A stretch of DNA of 47,416 nt from Liolophura sinensis (GCF_032854445.1 NW_027018281.1:1-47416); one strand, 5' to 3'; numbered from the stretch's first letter, positions 1 through 12,027 are shown. Translations and numbers: made by a program. Notes: generated by a model not told the origin, from the sequence alone.

Positions 1-202
1 TAATGACCAGTCGCGATTGTACATAGTTAATGTAGCCGATTTCAATTCGCAAAAGACCAGGCAAAAATCAAAAGTAGAAAAAACTGTTCCAATGCTGCTG
101 GTAAGAGGCTAATCCGACGTATTTTGTGACGAGAAATCGAATGGTGCAAACCGCGTTGCTCTCCGACCAATACTTTTGGCTGTAGCCACAAATGAATAAT
201 CA
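1..202 (+). repeat. Partial satellite unit at the left edge (3' part only)
   Basis: This is the last 202 bp of a unit cut by the window edge, running from 'taatgaccagtcgcg' to the anchor of copy 1. It carries ttcgcaaaag, gtag and ctccgacc. That combination resembles Q (copy 42) or copies 75 and 78 of the right-hand zone rather than the A type that follows. The array therefore continues to the left of the window. Confidence 0.95.
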
Positions 203-3200
203 ATGATGTCAAGATCACGTGCCCAGCAAACGGCTCTTACTCATGGAAACCATAGAAATTTGCAATTTTTCAACAGCTGGAGATGCCTGGCCCAATTGCG
301 CATCTTTTGGCGCCTTTTTGATGTGGGTCAGTGTTCAATTGTACTTTTTACAGCGGACTGTATCAAGTACCTTGTGTTTTTTTATATACAAATGGTGTGG
401 TTTTTCTACATGTAGATAAGACATTGAGTTTCTCTTCGACTTAGAAGTAAGACATTTGCTGGGTGAGTTAAATGGGCTTGGCCCAAAGATTTGACGATCG
501 TCTGGGCTACCGAAGGGCAATAACTTATAATGAAATGTTGAATATAGTAATGACCAGTCGCGATTGTACATAGTTATGTAGCCGATTTCATTAGCAAAAT
601 GACCAGGCAAAAATCCAAAAGTGGAAAAACTGTTCCAATGCTGCTGGTAAGAGGCTAATCCGACGTATTTTGTGACGAGAAATCGAATGGTGCAAACCGC
701 GTGTCTCTCGACCAATACTTTTGGCTGTAGGCCACAAATGAATAATCAATGATGTCAAGATCACGTGCCCAGCAACGGCTCTTACTCCATGGAAACCAAG
801 GAAATTTGCAATTTTTCAACAGCTGGAGATGCCTGGCCCAATTGCGCATCCTTTGGCACCTTATTGATGTGGGTCAGTGTTCAATTGTACTTTTTACAGC
901 GGATTGTATCAAGTACCTTGTGTTTTTTTTATATACAAATGGTGTGGTTTTCTACATGTAGATAAAGACATTGAGTTTGTCTTCGACTTAGAAGTAAGAC
1001 ATTTGCTGGGTGAGTTAAATGGGTTTGGCCCAAAGACTTGACGTCGTCTGGGCTACCGAAAGGCAAATAACTTATAATGAAAAGTTGAATATAGTAATGA
1101 CCAGTCGCGATTGTACATAGTTAATGTAGCCGATTTCAATTAGCAAAAAAGACCAGGCAAAAATCCAAAAGTAGAAAAACTGTTCCAATGCTGCTGGTAA
1201 GAGACTAATCCGACGTATTTTGTGACGAGAAATCGAATGGTGCAAACCGCGTTGCTCTCCGACCAATACTTTTGGCTGTAGCCACAAATGAATAATCAAT
1301 GATGTCAAGATCACGTGCCAGCAAACGGCTCTTAACTCCATGGAAACCATAGAAATTTGCAATTTTTCAACAGCTGGAGATGCCTGGCCCAATTGCGCAT
1401 CTTTGGCGCCTTATTGATGTGGGTCAGTGTTCAATTGTACTTTTTACAGCGGATTGTATCAAGTACCTTTTGTTTTTTTTACATACAAATGGTGTGGTTT
1501 TTCTACATGTAGATAAAGACATTGAGTTTGTCTTCGACTTAGAAGTAAGACATTTGCTGGGTGAGTTAAATGGGTTTGGCCCAAAGATTTGACGTCGTCT
1601 GGGCTACCGAAGGGCACATAACTTATAATGAAAAGTTGAATATAGTAATGACCAGTCGCGATTGTACATAGTTAATGTAGCCGATTTCAATTAGCAAAAA
1701 GACCAGGCAAAAATCCAAAAGTAGAAAAACTGTTCCAATGCTGCTGGTAAGAGGCTAATCCGACGTATTTTGTGACGAGAACTCGAATGGTGCAAACCGC
1801 GTTGCTCTCCGACCAATACTTTTGGCTGTAGCCACAAATGAATAATCAATGATGTCAAGATCACGTGCCCAGCAACGGCTCTTACTCCATGGAAACCAAG
1901 GAAATTGCAATTTTTCAACAGCTGGAGATGCCTGGCCCAATTGCGCATCTTTGGCGCCTTTTTGATGTGGGTCAGTGTTCAATTGTACTTTTTACAGCGG
2001 ACTGTATCAAGTACTTGTGTTTTTTTATATACAAATGGTGTGGTTTTTCTACATGTAGATAAAGACATTGAGTTTGTCTTCGACTTAGAAGTAAGACATT
2101 TGCTGGGTGAGTTAAATGGGCTTGGCCCAAAGATTTGACGTCGTCTGGCTACCGAAGGGCACATAACTTATAATGAAATGTTGAATATAGTAATGGACCA
2201 GTCGCGATTGTACATAGTTAATGTAGCCGATTTCAATTAGCAAAATGACAGGCAAAAATCCAAAAGTGGAAAAACTGTTCCAATGCTGCTGGTAAGAGGC
2301 TAATCCGACGTATTTTGTGACGAGAAATCGAATGGTGCAAACCGCGTTGCTCTCCGACCAATACTTTTGGCTGTAGCCACAAATGAATAATCAATGATGT
2401 CAAGATCACGTGCCCAGCAAACGGCTCTTACTCCATGGAAACCAGGAAAATTTGCAATTTTTCAACAGCTGGAGATGCCTGGCCCAATTGCGCATCCCTT
2501 TGGCACCTTATTGATGTGGGTCAGTGTTCAATTGTACTTTTTACAGCGGATTGTATCAAGTACCTTTTGTTTTTTTTATATACAAATGGTGTGGTTTTCT
2601 ACATGTAGATAAAGACATTGAGTTTGTCTTCGACTTAGAAGTAAGACATTTGCTGGTGAGATAAATGGGCTTGGCCAAAGATTTGACGTCGTCTGGGCTA
2701 CCGAAGGGCACATAACTTATAATGAAAAGTTGAATATAGTAATGACCAGTCGCGATTGTACATAGTTAATGTAGCCGATTTCAATTCGCAAAAAGACCAG
2801 GCAAAAATCCAAAAGTGGAAAAACTGTTCAATGCTGCTGGTAAGAGGCTAATCCGACGTATTTTGTGACGAGAAATCGAATGGTGCAAACCGCGTTGCTC
2901 TCCAACCAATACTTTTGGCTGTAGCCACAAATGAATAATCAATGATGTCAAGATCACGTGCCCAGCAACGGCTCTTACTCCATGGAAACCATAGAAATTT
3001 GCAATTTTTCAACAGCTGGAGATGCCTGGCCCAATTGCGCATCCTTTGGCACCTTATTGATGTGGGTCAGTGTTCAATTGTACTTTTTACAGCGGATTGT
3101 ATCAAGTACCTTTGTTTTTTTTATATACAAATGGTGTGGTTTTTCTACATGTAGATAAAGACATTGAGTTTGTCTTCGACTTAGAAGTAAGACATTTGCT

Positions 3201-3487
3201 GGGTGAGTAAATGGGCTTGGCCCCAAAGATTTGACGTCGTCTGGGCTACCGAAGGGCACATAACTTATAATGAAAAGTTGAATATAGTAATGACCAGTCG
3301 CGATTGTACATAGTTAATGTAGCCGATTTCAATTCGCGAAAAGACCAGGCAAAAATCCAAAAGTGGAAAAACTGTTCCAATGCTGCTGGTAAGAAACTAA
3401 TCCGACGTATTTTGTGACGAGAATCGAATGGTGCAACCGTGTTGCTCTCCGACCATACTTTTGGCTGTAGCCACAAATGAATAATCA
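203..3487 (+). repeat. Higher-order repeat copy a1: units A B C D E F (partner 5682-8977)
   Basis: The six units have the same order and the same rare marks as copies 11-16. The marks are 'gagtttctc' in the A unit and 'aagaaac' in the F unit, neither seen elsewhere. The offset is 5479 bp, or ten units. After this run, block 1 continues with B G H J while the partner continues with L A' B' M N. The switch lies between about 3440 (the 'ccgtgtt' mark of F) and 3537 (the K mark of B), a 97-bp window for the exchange. Confidence 0.8.
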
Positions 3488-5681
3488 ATGATGTCAAGAT
3501 CACGTGCCAGCAACGGCTCTTACTCCATGGAAACCAAGGAAATTTGCAATTTTCAACAGCTGGAGATGCCTGGCCCAATTGCGCATCCTTTGGCACCTTA
3601 TTGATGTGGGTCAGTGTTCAATTGTACTTTTTACAGCGATTGTATCAAGTACCTTGTGTTTTTTTTATATACAAATGGTGTGGTTTTTCTACATGTAGAT
3701 AAAGACATTGAGTTTGTCTTCGACTTAGAAGTAAGGACATTTGCTGGGTGAGTTAAATGGGTTTGGCCCAAAGACTTGACGTCGTCTGGGCTACCGAAAG
3801 GCAAATAACTTATAATGAAAAGTTGAATATAGTAATGACCAGTCGCGATTGTACATAGTTAATGTAGCCGATTTCAATTAGCAAAAAGACCAGGCAAAAA
3901 TCCAAAAGTAGAAAAACTGTTCCAATGCTGCTGGTAAGAGACTAATCCGACGTATTTTGTGACGAGAAATCGAATGGTGCAAACCGCGTTGCTCTCCGAC
4001 CAATACTTTTGGCTGTAGCCACAAATGAATAATCAATGATGTCAAGATCACGTGCCCAGCAACGGCTCTTACTCCATGGAAACCATAGAAATTTGCAATT
4101 TTTCAACAGCTGGAGATGCCTGGCCCAATTGCGCATCTTTTGGCGCCTTATTGATTTGGGTCAGTGTTCAATTGTACTTTTTACAGCGGATTGTATCAAG
4201 TACCTTTTGTTTTTTTTACATACAAATGGTGTGGTTTTTCTACATGTAGATAAAGACATTGAGTTTGTCTTCGACTTAGAAGTAAGACATTTGTTGGGTG
4301 AGTTAAATGGGCTTGGCCCAAAGATTTGACGTCGTCTGGGCTACCGAAGGGCACATAACTTATAATGAAAAGTTGAATATAGTAATGACCAGTCGCGATT
4401 GTACATAGTTAATGCAGCCGATTTCAATTAGCAAAAAGAACAGGCAAAAATCCAAAAGTGGAAAAACTGTTCCAATGCTGCTGGTAAGAGGCTAATCCGA
4501 CGTATTTTGTGACGAGAAATCGAATGGTGCAAACCGCGTTGCTCTCCGACCATTACTTTTGGCTGTAGCCACAAATGAATAATCAATGATGTCAAGATCA
4601 CGTGCCCAGCAACGGCTCTTACTCCATGGAAACCAAGGAAATTTGCAATTTTTCAACAGCTGGAGATGCCTGGCCCAATTGCGCATCCTTTGGCACCTTA
4701 TTGATGTGGGTCAGTGTTCAATTGTACTTTTTACAGCGGGTTGTATCAAGTACCTTGTGTTTTTTTATATACAAATGGTGTGGTTTTTCTACATGTAGAT
4801 AAAGACATTGAGAATGTCTTCGACTTAGAAGTAAGACCATTTGCTGGGTGAGTTAATGGGCTTGGCCCAAAGATTTGACGTCGTCTGGGCTACCGAAGGG
4901 CACAGAACTTATAATGAAATGTTGAATATAGTAATGACCAGTCGCGATTGTACATAGTTAATGTAGCCGATTTCAATTAGCAAAATGACCAGGCAAAATC
5001 CAAAAGTAGAAAAACTGTTCCCAATGCTGCTGGTAAGAGGCTAATCCGACGTATTTTGTGACGAGAAATCGAATGGTGCAAACCGCGTTGCTCTCCGACC
5101 AATACTTTTGGCTGTAGCCACAAATGAATAATCAATGATGTCAAGATCACGTGCCCAGCAACGGCTCTTACTCCATGGAAACCAAGGAAATTTGCAATTT
5201 TTCAACAGCTGTAGATGCCTGGCCAATTGCGCATCCTTTGGCGCCTTTTTGATGTGGGTCAGTGTTCAATTGTACTTTTTACAGCGGATTGTAATCAAGT
5301 ACCTTTTGTTTTTTTATATACAAACTGGTGTGGTTTTCTACATGTAGATAAAGACATTGAGTTTGTCTTCGACTTAGAAGTAAGACATTTGCTGGGTGAG
5401 TTAAATGGGCTTGGCCCAAGATTTGACGTCGTCTGGGCTACCGAAGGGCACATAACATATAATGAAAAATTGAATATAGTAATGACCAGTCGCGATGTAC
5501 ATAGTTAATGTAGCCGATTTCAATTAGCAAAAAGACCAGGCAAAAATCCAAAAGTAGAAAAACTGTTCCAATGCTGCTGGTAAGAGGCTAATCCGACGTA
5601 TTTGTGACGAGAAATCGAATGGTGCAAACCGCGTTGCTCTCCGACCAATTACTTTTGGCTGTAGCCACAAATGAATAATCA
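203..5681 (+). repeat. Array block 1: copies 1-10, order A B C D E F B G H J
   Basis: Copies start at 203 (A), 749 (B), 1299 (C), 1849 (D), 2394 (E), 2942 (F), 3488 (B), 4036 (G), 4586 (H) and 5135 (J). Copy 1 has a private 'gagtttctc' shared only with copy 11. Copy 6 has 'aagaaac' plus 'ccgtgtt', shared with copy 16. Copies 1-6 are therefore the sister of copies 11-16. Copies 7-10 match copies 45-48 much further right. The block is peppered with single-base gains and losses in short homopolymers, for example 'gtgccagc' for 'gtgcccagc' at 1315. These make interval lengths vary from 545 to 550 and look more like consensus error than evolved change. Confidence 0.9.
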
Positions 5682-8600
5682 ATGATGTCAAGATCACGTG
5701 CCCAGCAACGGCTCTTACTCCATGGAAAACCATAGAAATTTGCAATTTTTCAACAGCTGGAGATGCCTGGCCCAATTGCGCATCTTTTGGCGCCTTTTTG
5801 ATGTGGGTCAGTGTTCAATTGTACTTTTTACAGCGACTGTATCAAGTACCTTGTGTTTTTTTATATACAAATGGTGTGGTTTTTCTACATGTAGATAAAG
5901 ACATTGAGTTTCTCTTCGACTTAGAAGTAAGACATTTGCTGGGTGAGTTAAATGGGCTTGGCCCAAAGATTTGACGTCGTCTGGGCTACCGAAGGGCACA
6001 TAACTTATAATGAAATGTTGAATATAGTAATGACCAGTCGCGATTGTACATAGTTAATGTAGCCGATTTCAATTAGCAAAATGACCAGGCAAAAATCCAA
6101 AAGTGGAAAAACTGTTCCAATGCTGCTGGTAAGAGGCTAATCCGACGTATTTTGTGACGAGAAATCGAATGGTGCAAACCGCGTTGCTCTCCGACCAATA
6201 CTTTTGGCTGTAGCCACAAATGAATAATCAATGATGTCAAGATCACGTGCCCAGCAACGGCTCTTACTCCATGGAAACCAAGGAAATTTGCAATTTTTCA
6301 ACAGCTGGAGATGCCTGGCCCAATTGCGCATCCTTTGGCACCTTATTGATGTGGGTCAGTGTTCAATTGTACTTTTTACAGCGGATTGTATCAAGTACCT
6401 TGTGTTTTTTTTATATACAAATGGTGTGGTTTTTCTACATGTAGATAAAGACATTGAGTTTGTCTTCGACTTAGAAGTAAGACATTTGCTGGGTGAGTTA
6501 AATGGGTTTGGCCCAAAGACTTGACGTCGTCTGGGCTACCGAAAGGCAAATAACTTATAATGAAAAGTTGAATATAGTAATGACCAGTCGCGATTGTACA
6601 TAGTTAATGTAGCCGATTTCAATTAGCAAAAAGACCAGGCAAAAATCCAAAAGTAGAAAAACTGTTCCAATGCTGCTGGTAAGAGACTAATCCGACGTAT
6701 TTTGTGACGAGAAATCGAATGGTGCAAACCGCGTTGCTCTCCGACCAATACTTTTGGCTGTAGCCACAAATGAATAATCAATGATGTCAAGATCACGTGC
6801 CCAGCAACGGCTCTTACTCCATGGAAACCATAGAAATTTGCAATTTTTCAACAGCTGGAGATGCCTGGCCCAATTGCGCATCTTTTGGCGCCTTATTGAT
6901 GTGGGTCAGTGTTCAATTGTACTTTTTACAGCGGATTGTATCAAGTACCTTTTGTTTTTTTTTACATACAAATGGTGTGGTTTTTCTACATGTAGATAAA
7001 GACATTGAGTTTGTCTTCGACTTAGAAGTAAGACATTTGCTGGGTGAGTTAAATGGGTTTGGCCCAAAGATTTGACGTCGTCTGGGCTACCGAAGGGCAC
7101 ATAACTTATAATGAAAAGTTGAATATAGTAATGACCAGTCGCGATTGTACATAGTTAATGTAGCCGATTTCAATTAGCAAAAAGACCAGGCAAAAATCCA
7201 AAAGTAGAAAAACTGTTCCAATGCTGCTGGTAAGAGGCTAATCCGACGTATTTTGTGACGAGAAATCGAATGGTGCAAACCGCGTTGCTCTCCGACCAAT
7301 ACTTTTGGCTGTAGCCACAAATGAATAATCAATGATGTCAAGATCACGTGCCCAGCAACGGCTCTTACTCCATGGAAACCAAGGAAATTTGCAATTTTTC
7401 AACAGCTGGAGATGCCTGGCCCAATTGCGCATCCTTTGGCGCCTTTTTGATGTGGGTCAGTGTTCAATTGTACTTTTTACAGCGGACTGTATCAAGTACC
7501 TTGTGTTTTTTTATATACAAATGGTGTGGTTTTTCTACATGTAGATAAAGACATTGAGTTTGTCTTCGACTTAGAAGTAAGACATTTGCTGGGTGAGTTA
7601 AATGGGCTTGGCCCAAAGATTTGACGTCGTCTGGGCTACCGAAGGGCACATAACTTATAATGAAATGTTGAATATAGTAATGACCAGTCGCGATTGTACA
7701 TAGTTAATGTAGCCGATTTCAATTAGCAAAATGACCAGGCAAAAATCCAAAAGTGGAAAAACTGTTCCAATGCTGCTGGTAAGAGGCTAATCCGACGTAT
7801 TTTGTGACGAGAAATCGAATGGTGCAAACCGCGTTGCTCTCCGACCAATACTTTTGGCTGTAGCCACAAATGAATAATCAATGATGTCAAGATCACGTGC
7901 CCAGCAACGGCTCTTACTCCATGGAAACCAAGGAAATTTGCAATTTTTCAACAGCTGGAGATGCCTGGCCCAATTGCGCATCCTTTGGCACCTTATTGAT
8001 GTGGGTCAGTGTTCAATTGTACTTTTTACAGCGGATTGTATCAAGTACCTTTTGTTTTTTTTATATACAAATGGTGTGGTTTTTCTACATGTAGATAAAG
8101 ACATTGAGTTTGTCTTCGACTTAGAAGTAAGACATTTGCTGGGTGAGATAAATGGGCTTGGCCCAAAGATTTGACGTCGTCTGGGCTACCGAAGGGCACA
8201 TAACTTATAATGAAAAGTTGAATATAGTAATGACCAGTCGCGATTGTACATAGTTAATGTAGCCGATTTCAATTCGCAAAAAGACCAGGCAAAAATCCAA
8301 AAGTGGAAAAACTGTTCCAATGCTGCTGGTAAGAGGCTAATCCGACGTATTTTGTGACGAGAAATCGAATGGTGCAAACCGCGTTGCTCTCCAACCAATA
8401 CTTTTGGCTGTAGCCACAAATGATAATCAATGATGTCAAGATCACGTGCCCAGCAACGGCTCTTACTCATGGAAACCATAGAAATTTGCAATTTTTCAAC
8501 AGCTGGAGATGCCTGGCCCAATTGCGCATCCTTTGGCACCTTATTGATGTGGGTCAGTGTTCAATTGTACTTTTTACAGCGGATTGTATCAAGTACCTTT

Positions 8601-8977
8601 TGTTTTTTTATATACAAATGGTGTGGTTTTTCTACATGTAGATAAAGACATTGAGTTTGTCTTCGACTTAGAAGTAAGACATTTGCTGGGTGAGTTAAAT
8701 GGGCTTGGCCCAAAGATTTGACGTCGTCTGGGCTACCGAAGGGCACATAACTTATAATGAAAAGTTGAATATAGTAATGACCAGTCGCGATTGTACATAG
8801 TTAATGTAGCCGATTTCAATTCGCGAAAAGACCAGGCAAAAATCCAAAAGTGGAAAAACTGTTCCAATGCTGCTGGTAAGAAACTAATCCGACGTATTTT
8901 TGTGACGAGAAATCGAATGGTGCAAACCGTGTTGCTCTCCGACCAATACTTTGGCTGTAGCCACAAATGAATAATCA
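3488..8977 (+). repeat. Distant duplicate block B G H J A B C D E F (partner 24360-29861)
   Basis: Copies 7-16 and copies 45-54 have the same ten types in the same order, 38 units (about 20.9 kb) apart. The diagnostic H marks ('gagaatg', 'cacagaac') and the J mark 'cagctgtaga' are found here and in the partner; the H marks also occur in copy 41. The partner lacks the 'gagtttctc' and 'aagaaac' marks. These two are therefore younger than the split, and the 38-unit duplication is older than the 10-unit one. Confidence 0.75.
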
Positions 8978-11728
8978 ATGATGTCAAGATCACGTGCCCA
9001 GCAACGGCTCTTACTCCATGGAAACCATAGAAATTTGCAATTTTTCAACAGCTGGAGATGCCTGGCCCAATTGCGCATCCTTTGGCACCTTATTGATGTG
9101 GGTCAGTGTTCAATTGTACTTTTTACAGCGGATTGTATCAAGTACCTTGTGTTTTTTTTATATACAAATGGTGTGGTTTTTCTACATGTAGATAAAGACA
9201 TTGAGTTTGTCTTCGACTTAGAAGTAAGACATTTGCTGGGTGAGTTAAATGGGCTTGGCCCAAAGATTTGACGTCGTCTGGGCTACCGAAGGGCACATAA
9301 CTTATAATGAAAAATTGAATATAGTAATGACCAGTCGCGATTTGTACATAAGCTAATGTACCCGATTTCAATTAGCAAAAGACCAGGCAAAAATCCAAAA
9401 GTAGAAAAACTGTTCCAATGCTGCTGGTAAGAGGCTATTCCGACGTATTTTGTGACGAGAAATCGAATGGTGCAAACCGCGTTGCTCTCCGACCAATACT
9501 TTTGGCTGTAGCCACAAATGAATAATCAATGATGTCAAGATCACGTGCCCAGCAACGGCTCTTACTCCATGGAAACCATAGAAATTTGCAATTTTTCAAC
9601 AGCTGGAGATGCCTGGCCCAATTGCGCATCTTTTGGCGCCTTTTTGATGTGGGTCAGTGTTCAATTGTACTTTTACAGCGGACTGTATCAAGTACCTTGT
9701 GTTTTTTTATATACAAATGGTGTGGTTTTTTCTACATGTAGATAAAGACATTGAGTTTGTCTTCGACTTAGAAGTAAGACATTTGCTGGGTGAGTTAAAT
9801 GGGCTTGGCCCAAAGATTTGACGTCGTCTGGGCTACCGAAGGGCACATAACTTATAATGAAATGTTGAATATAGTAATGACCAGTCGCGATTGTACATAG
9901 TTAATGTAGCCGATTTCAATTAGCAAAATGACCAGGCAAAAATCCAAAAGTGGAAAAACTGTTCCAATGCTGCTGGTAAGAGGCTAATCCGACGTATTTT
10001 GTGACGAGAAATCGAATGGTGCAAACCGCGTTCCTCTCCGACCAATACTTTTGGCTGTAGCCACAAATGAATAATCAATGATGTCAAGATCACGTGCCCA
10101 GCAACGGCTCTTACTCCATGGAAACCAAGGAAATTTGCAATTTTTCAACAGCTGGAGATGCCTGGCCCAATTGCGCATCCTTTGGCACCTTATTGATGTG
10201 GGTCAGTGTTCAATTGTACTTTTTACAGCGGATTGTATCAAGTACCTTGTGTTTTTTTTTATATACAAATGGTGTGGTTTTTCTACATGTAGATAAAGAC
10301 ATTGAGTTTGTCTTCGACTTAGAAGTAAGACATTTGCTGGTGAGTTAAATGGGTTTGGCCCAAAGATTTGACGTCGTCTGGGCTACCGAAAGGCAAATAA
10401 CTTATAATGAAAAGTTGAATATAGTAATGACCAGTCGCGATTGTACATAGTTAATGTAGCCGATTTCAATTAGCAAAAAGACCAGGCAAAAATCCAAAAG
10501 TAGAAAAACTGTTCCAATGCTGCTGGTAAGAGGCTAATCCGACGTATTTTGTGACGAGAAATCGAATGGTGCAAACCGCGTTGCTCTCCGACCAATACTT
10601 TTGGCTGTAGCCACAAATGAATAATCAATGATGTCAAGATCACGTGCCCAGCAACGGCTCTTACTCCATGGAAACCATAGAAATTTGCAATTTTTTAACA
10701 GCTGGAGATGCCTGGCCCAATTGCGCATCCTTTTGCACCTTATTGATGTGGGTCAGTGTTCAATTGTACTTTTTACAGCGGATTGTATCAAGTACCTTGT
10801 GTTTTTTTTATATACAAATGGTGTGGTTTTTCTACATGTAGATAAAGACATTGAGTTTGTCTTCGACTTAGAAGTAAGACATTTGCTGGGTGAGTTAAAT
10901 GGGCTTGGCCCAAAGATTTGACGTCGTCTGGGCTACCGAAGGGCACATAACTTATAATGAAAAATTGAATATAGTAATGACCAGTCGCGATTGTACATAG
11001 CTAATGTACCCGATATCAAGAAGCAAAAAGACCAGGCAAAAATCCAAAAGTGGAAAAAACTGTTCCAATGCTGCTGGTAAGAGGCTAATCCGACGTATTT
11101 TGTGACGAGAAATCGAATGGTGCAAACCGCGTTGCTCTCCGACCAATACTTTTGGCTGTAGCCACAAATGAATAATCAATGATGTCAAGATCACGTGCCC
11201 AGCAACGGCTCTTACTCCATGGAAACCATAGAAATTTGCAATTTTTCAACAGCTGGAGATGCCTGGCCCAATTGCGCATCTTTTGGCACCTTATTGATGT
11301 GGGTCAGTGTTCAATTGTACTTTTTACAGCGGATTGTATCAAGTACCTTGTGTTTTTTTTATATACAAATGGTGTGGTTTTTCTACATGTAGATAAAGAC
11401 ATTGAGTTTGTCTTCGACTTAGAAGTAAGACATTTGCTGGGTGAGTTAAATGGGCTTGGCCCAAAGATTTGACGTCGTCTGGGCTACCGAAGGGCACATA
11501 ACTTATAATGAAACGTTGAATATAGTAATGACCAGTCGCGATTGTACATAGTTAATGTAGCCGATTTCAATTAGCAAAATGACCAGGCAAAAATCCAAAA
11601 GTGGAAAAACTGTTCCAATGCTGCTGGTAAGAGGCTAATCCGACGTATTTTGTGACGAGAAATCGAATGGTGCAAACCGCGTTGCTCTCCGACCAATACT
11701 TTTGGCTGTAGCCACAAATGAATAATCA
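5682..11728 (+). repeat. Array block 2: copies 11-21, order A B C D E F L A' B' M N
   Basis: Copies start at 5682 (A), 6231 (B), 6781 (C), 7332 (D), 7881 (E), 8430 (F), 8978 (L), 9529 (A'), 10078 (B'), 10628 (M) and 11179 (N). A' carries 'cgttcctctcc' where nearly all others have 'cgttgctctcc'. B' has aggcaaat with 'aaagattt' instead of 'aaagactt'. M carries 'ttttttaacag', 'ccttttgcacc' and 'gatatcaagaagc'. N carries 'cttttggcacc' and 'gaaacgttg'. The rare set E F L A' B' M N recurs in the same order at copies 29-35. Stretch 6231-7880 appears free of indels and matches 11729-13378 with no difference I could see. Confidence 0.9.
6231..11728 (+). repeat. Higher-order repeat, 10 units B C D E F L A' B' M N (partner begins at 11729)
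   Basis: The following copies 22-35 repeat this ten-unit order, with one extra E F L A inserted. The offset of the first units is 5498 bp. Units 12-14 and 22-24 share even the nine-T tract with 'acatac' (about 6954 and 12452). The 10-unit periodicity therefore reflects a recent tandem duplication rather than a general property of the satellite. Confidence 0.8.
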
Positions 11729-11741
11729 ATGATGTCAAGAT

Positions 11742-11747
11742 CACGTG
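11742..11747. promoter_or_regulatory. CACGTG palindrome (E-box core), once per unit
   Basis: The hexamer lies 14 bp after the anchor start, inside 'gatcacgtgccc'. It is intact in every copy I checked except copy 86, where an extra T gives 'cacgttgccc' near 46930. CACGTG is the established core bound by bHLH factors such as MYC/MAX, USF or CLOCK families in animals. Nothing here shows that it is bound. In a homogenised satellite, conservation may only reflect recent copying. Confidence 0.3.
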
Positions 11748-11902
11748 CCCAGCAACGGCTCTTACTCCATGGAAACCAAGGAAATTTGCAATTTTTCAAC
11801 AGCTGGAGATGCCTGGCCCAATTGCGCATCCTTTGGCACCTTATTGATGTGGGTCAGTGTTCAATTGTACTTTTTACAGCGGATTGTATCAAGTACCTTG
11901 TG

Positions 11903-11910
11903 TTTTTTTT
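11903..11910 (+). repeat. Variable T tract inside the unit (8 T here)
   Basis: Every copy has a T run at this place, followed by 'atatac' or 'acatac'. The clean copies I counted have seven, eight or nine T. Length is linked to type: copies with gcggact (A, D) mostly have seven, most others have eight, and C copies 13 and 23 have nine. The length shifts the reading frame of all + strand frames crossing it, which argues against any protein product. It is also the site most prone to sequencing slippage. Confidence 0.85.
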
Positions 11911-11932
11911 ATATACAAATGGTGTGGTTTTT

Positions 11933-11942
11933 CTACATGTAG
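11933..11942. repeat. 10-bp perfect palindrome CTACATGTAG in each unit
   Basis: The ten bases equal their own reverse complement and sit about 22 bp after the T tract in an AT-rich stretch. I saw no copy with a change inside it. It contains TACATGTA, which is common in some invertebrate genomes. There is no direct evidence of protein binding or cruciform formation. Confidence 0.6.
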
Positions 11943-12000
11943 ATAAAGACATTGAGTTTGTCTTCGACTTAGAAGTAAGACATTTGCTGGGTGAGTTAAA

Positions 12001-12013
12001 TGGGTTTGGCCCA
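12001..12013 (+). repeat. Small inverted repeat TGGG(C/T)-TTG-GCCCA
   Basis: A 5-bp stem and a 3-base loop lie just before 'aaagattt'. In gggctt copies the stem is perfect. In gggttt copies (B, C, P) the last pair becomes T-G, a wobble in RNA. Copy 76 changes the loop to TGG near 41684 but keeps the stem. The stem is short, so this is only a possible local fold if the satellite is transcribed. Confidence 0.35.
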
Positions 12014-12019
12014 AAGACT

Positions 12020-12027
12020 TGACGTCG
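12020..12027. other. TGACGTCG, CRE-like octamer containing a GACGTC palindrome
   Basis: Seven of eight bases match the established CRE (TGACGTCA), and the site recurs once per unit after 'aaagattt' or 'aaagactt'. Indels disrupt it in copies 1 (501), 78 (about 42807) and 85 (about 46660). No functional claim follows from a one-off match in an otherwise homogenised repeat. Confidence 0.25.

Larger units (their letters stand above)
11729..12022 (+). other. Recurrent 97-codon open frame, judged not to be a gene
   Basis: An ATG-to-stop frame starting at the anchor recurs in many eight-T copies and breaks in seven-T and nine-T copies, which end after 66-72 codons. Several other frames are open at comparable length in every unit on both strands, including a 64-codon minus-strand frame covering 11635-11829. 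The fixed differences between types at offsets 51 and 102 change amino acids in this frame. I recognise no domain. Openness in many copies is explained by copy homogenisation. Confidence 0.8.

Noticed and set aside
1260-1300. Hairpin at 'ggctgtagcc' near the unit boundary
   Set aside because: A full stem would leave a two-base loop, and the allowed three-pair stem is too weak to call.
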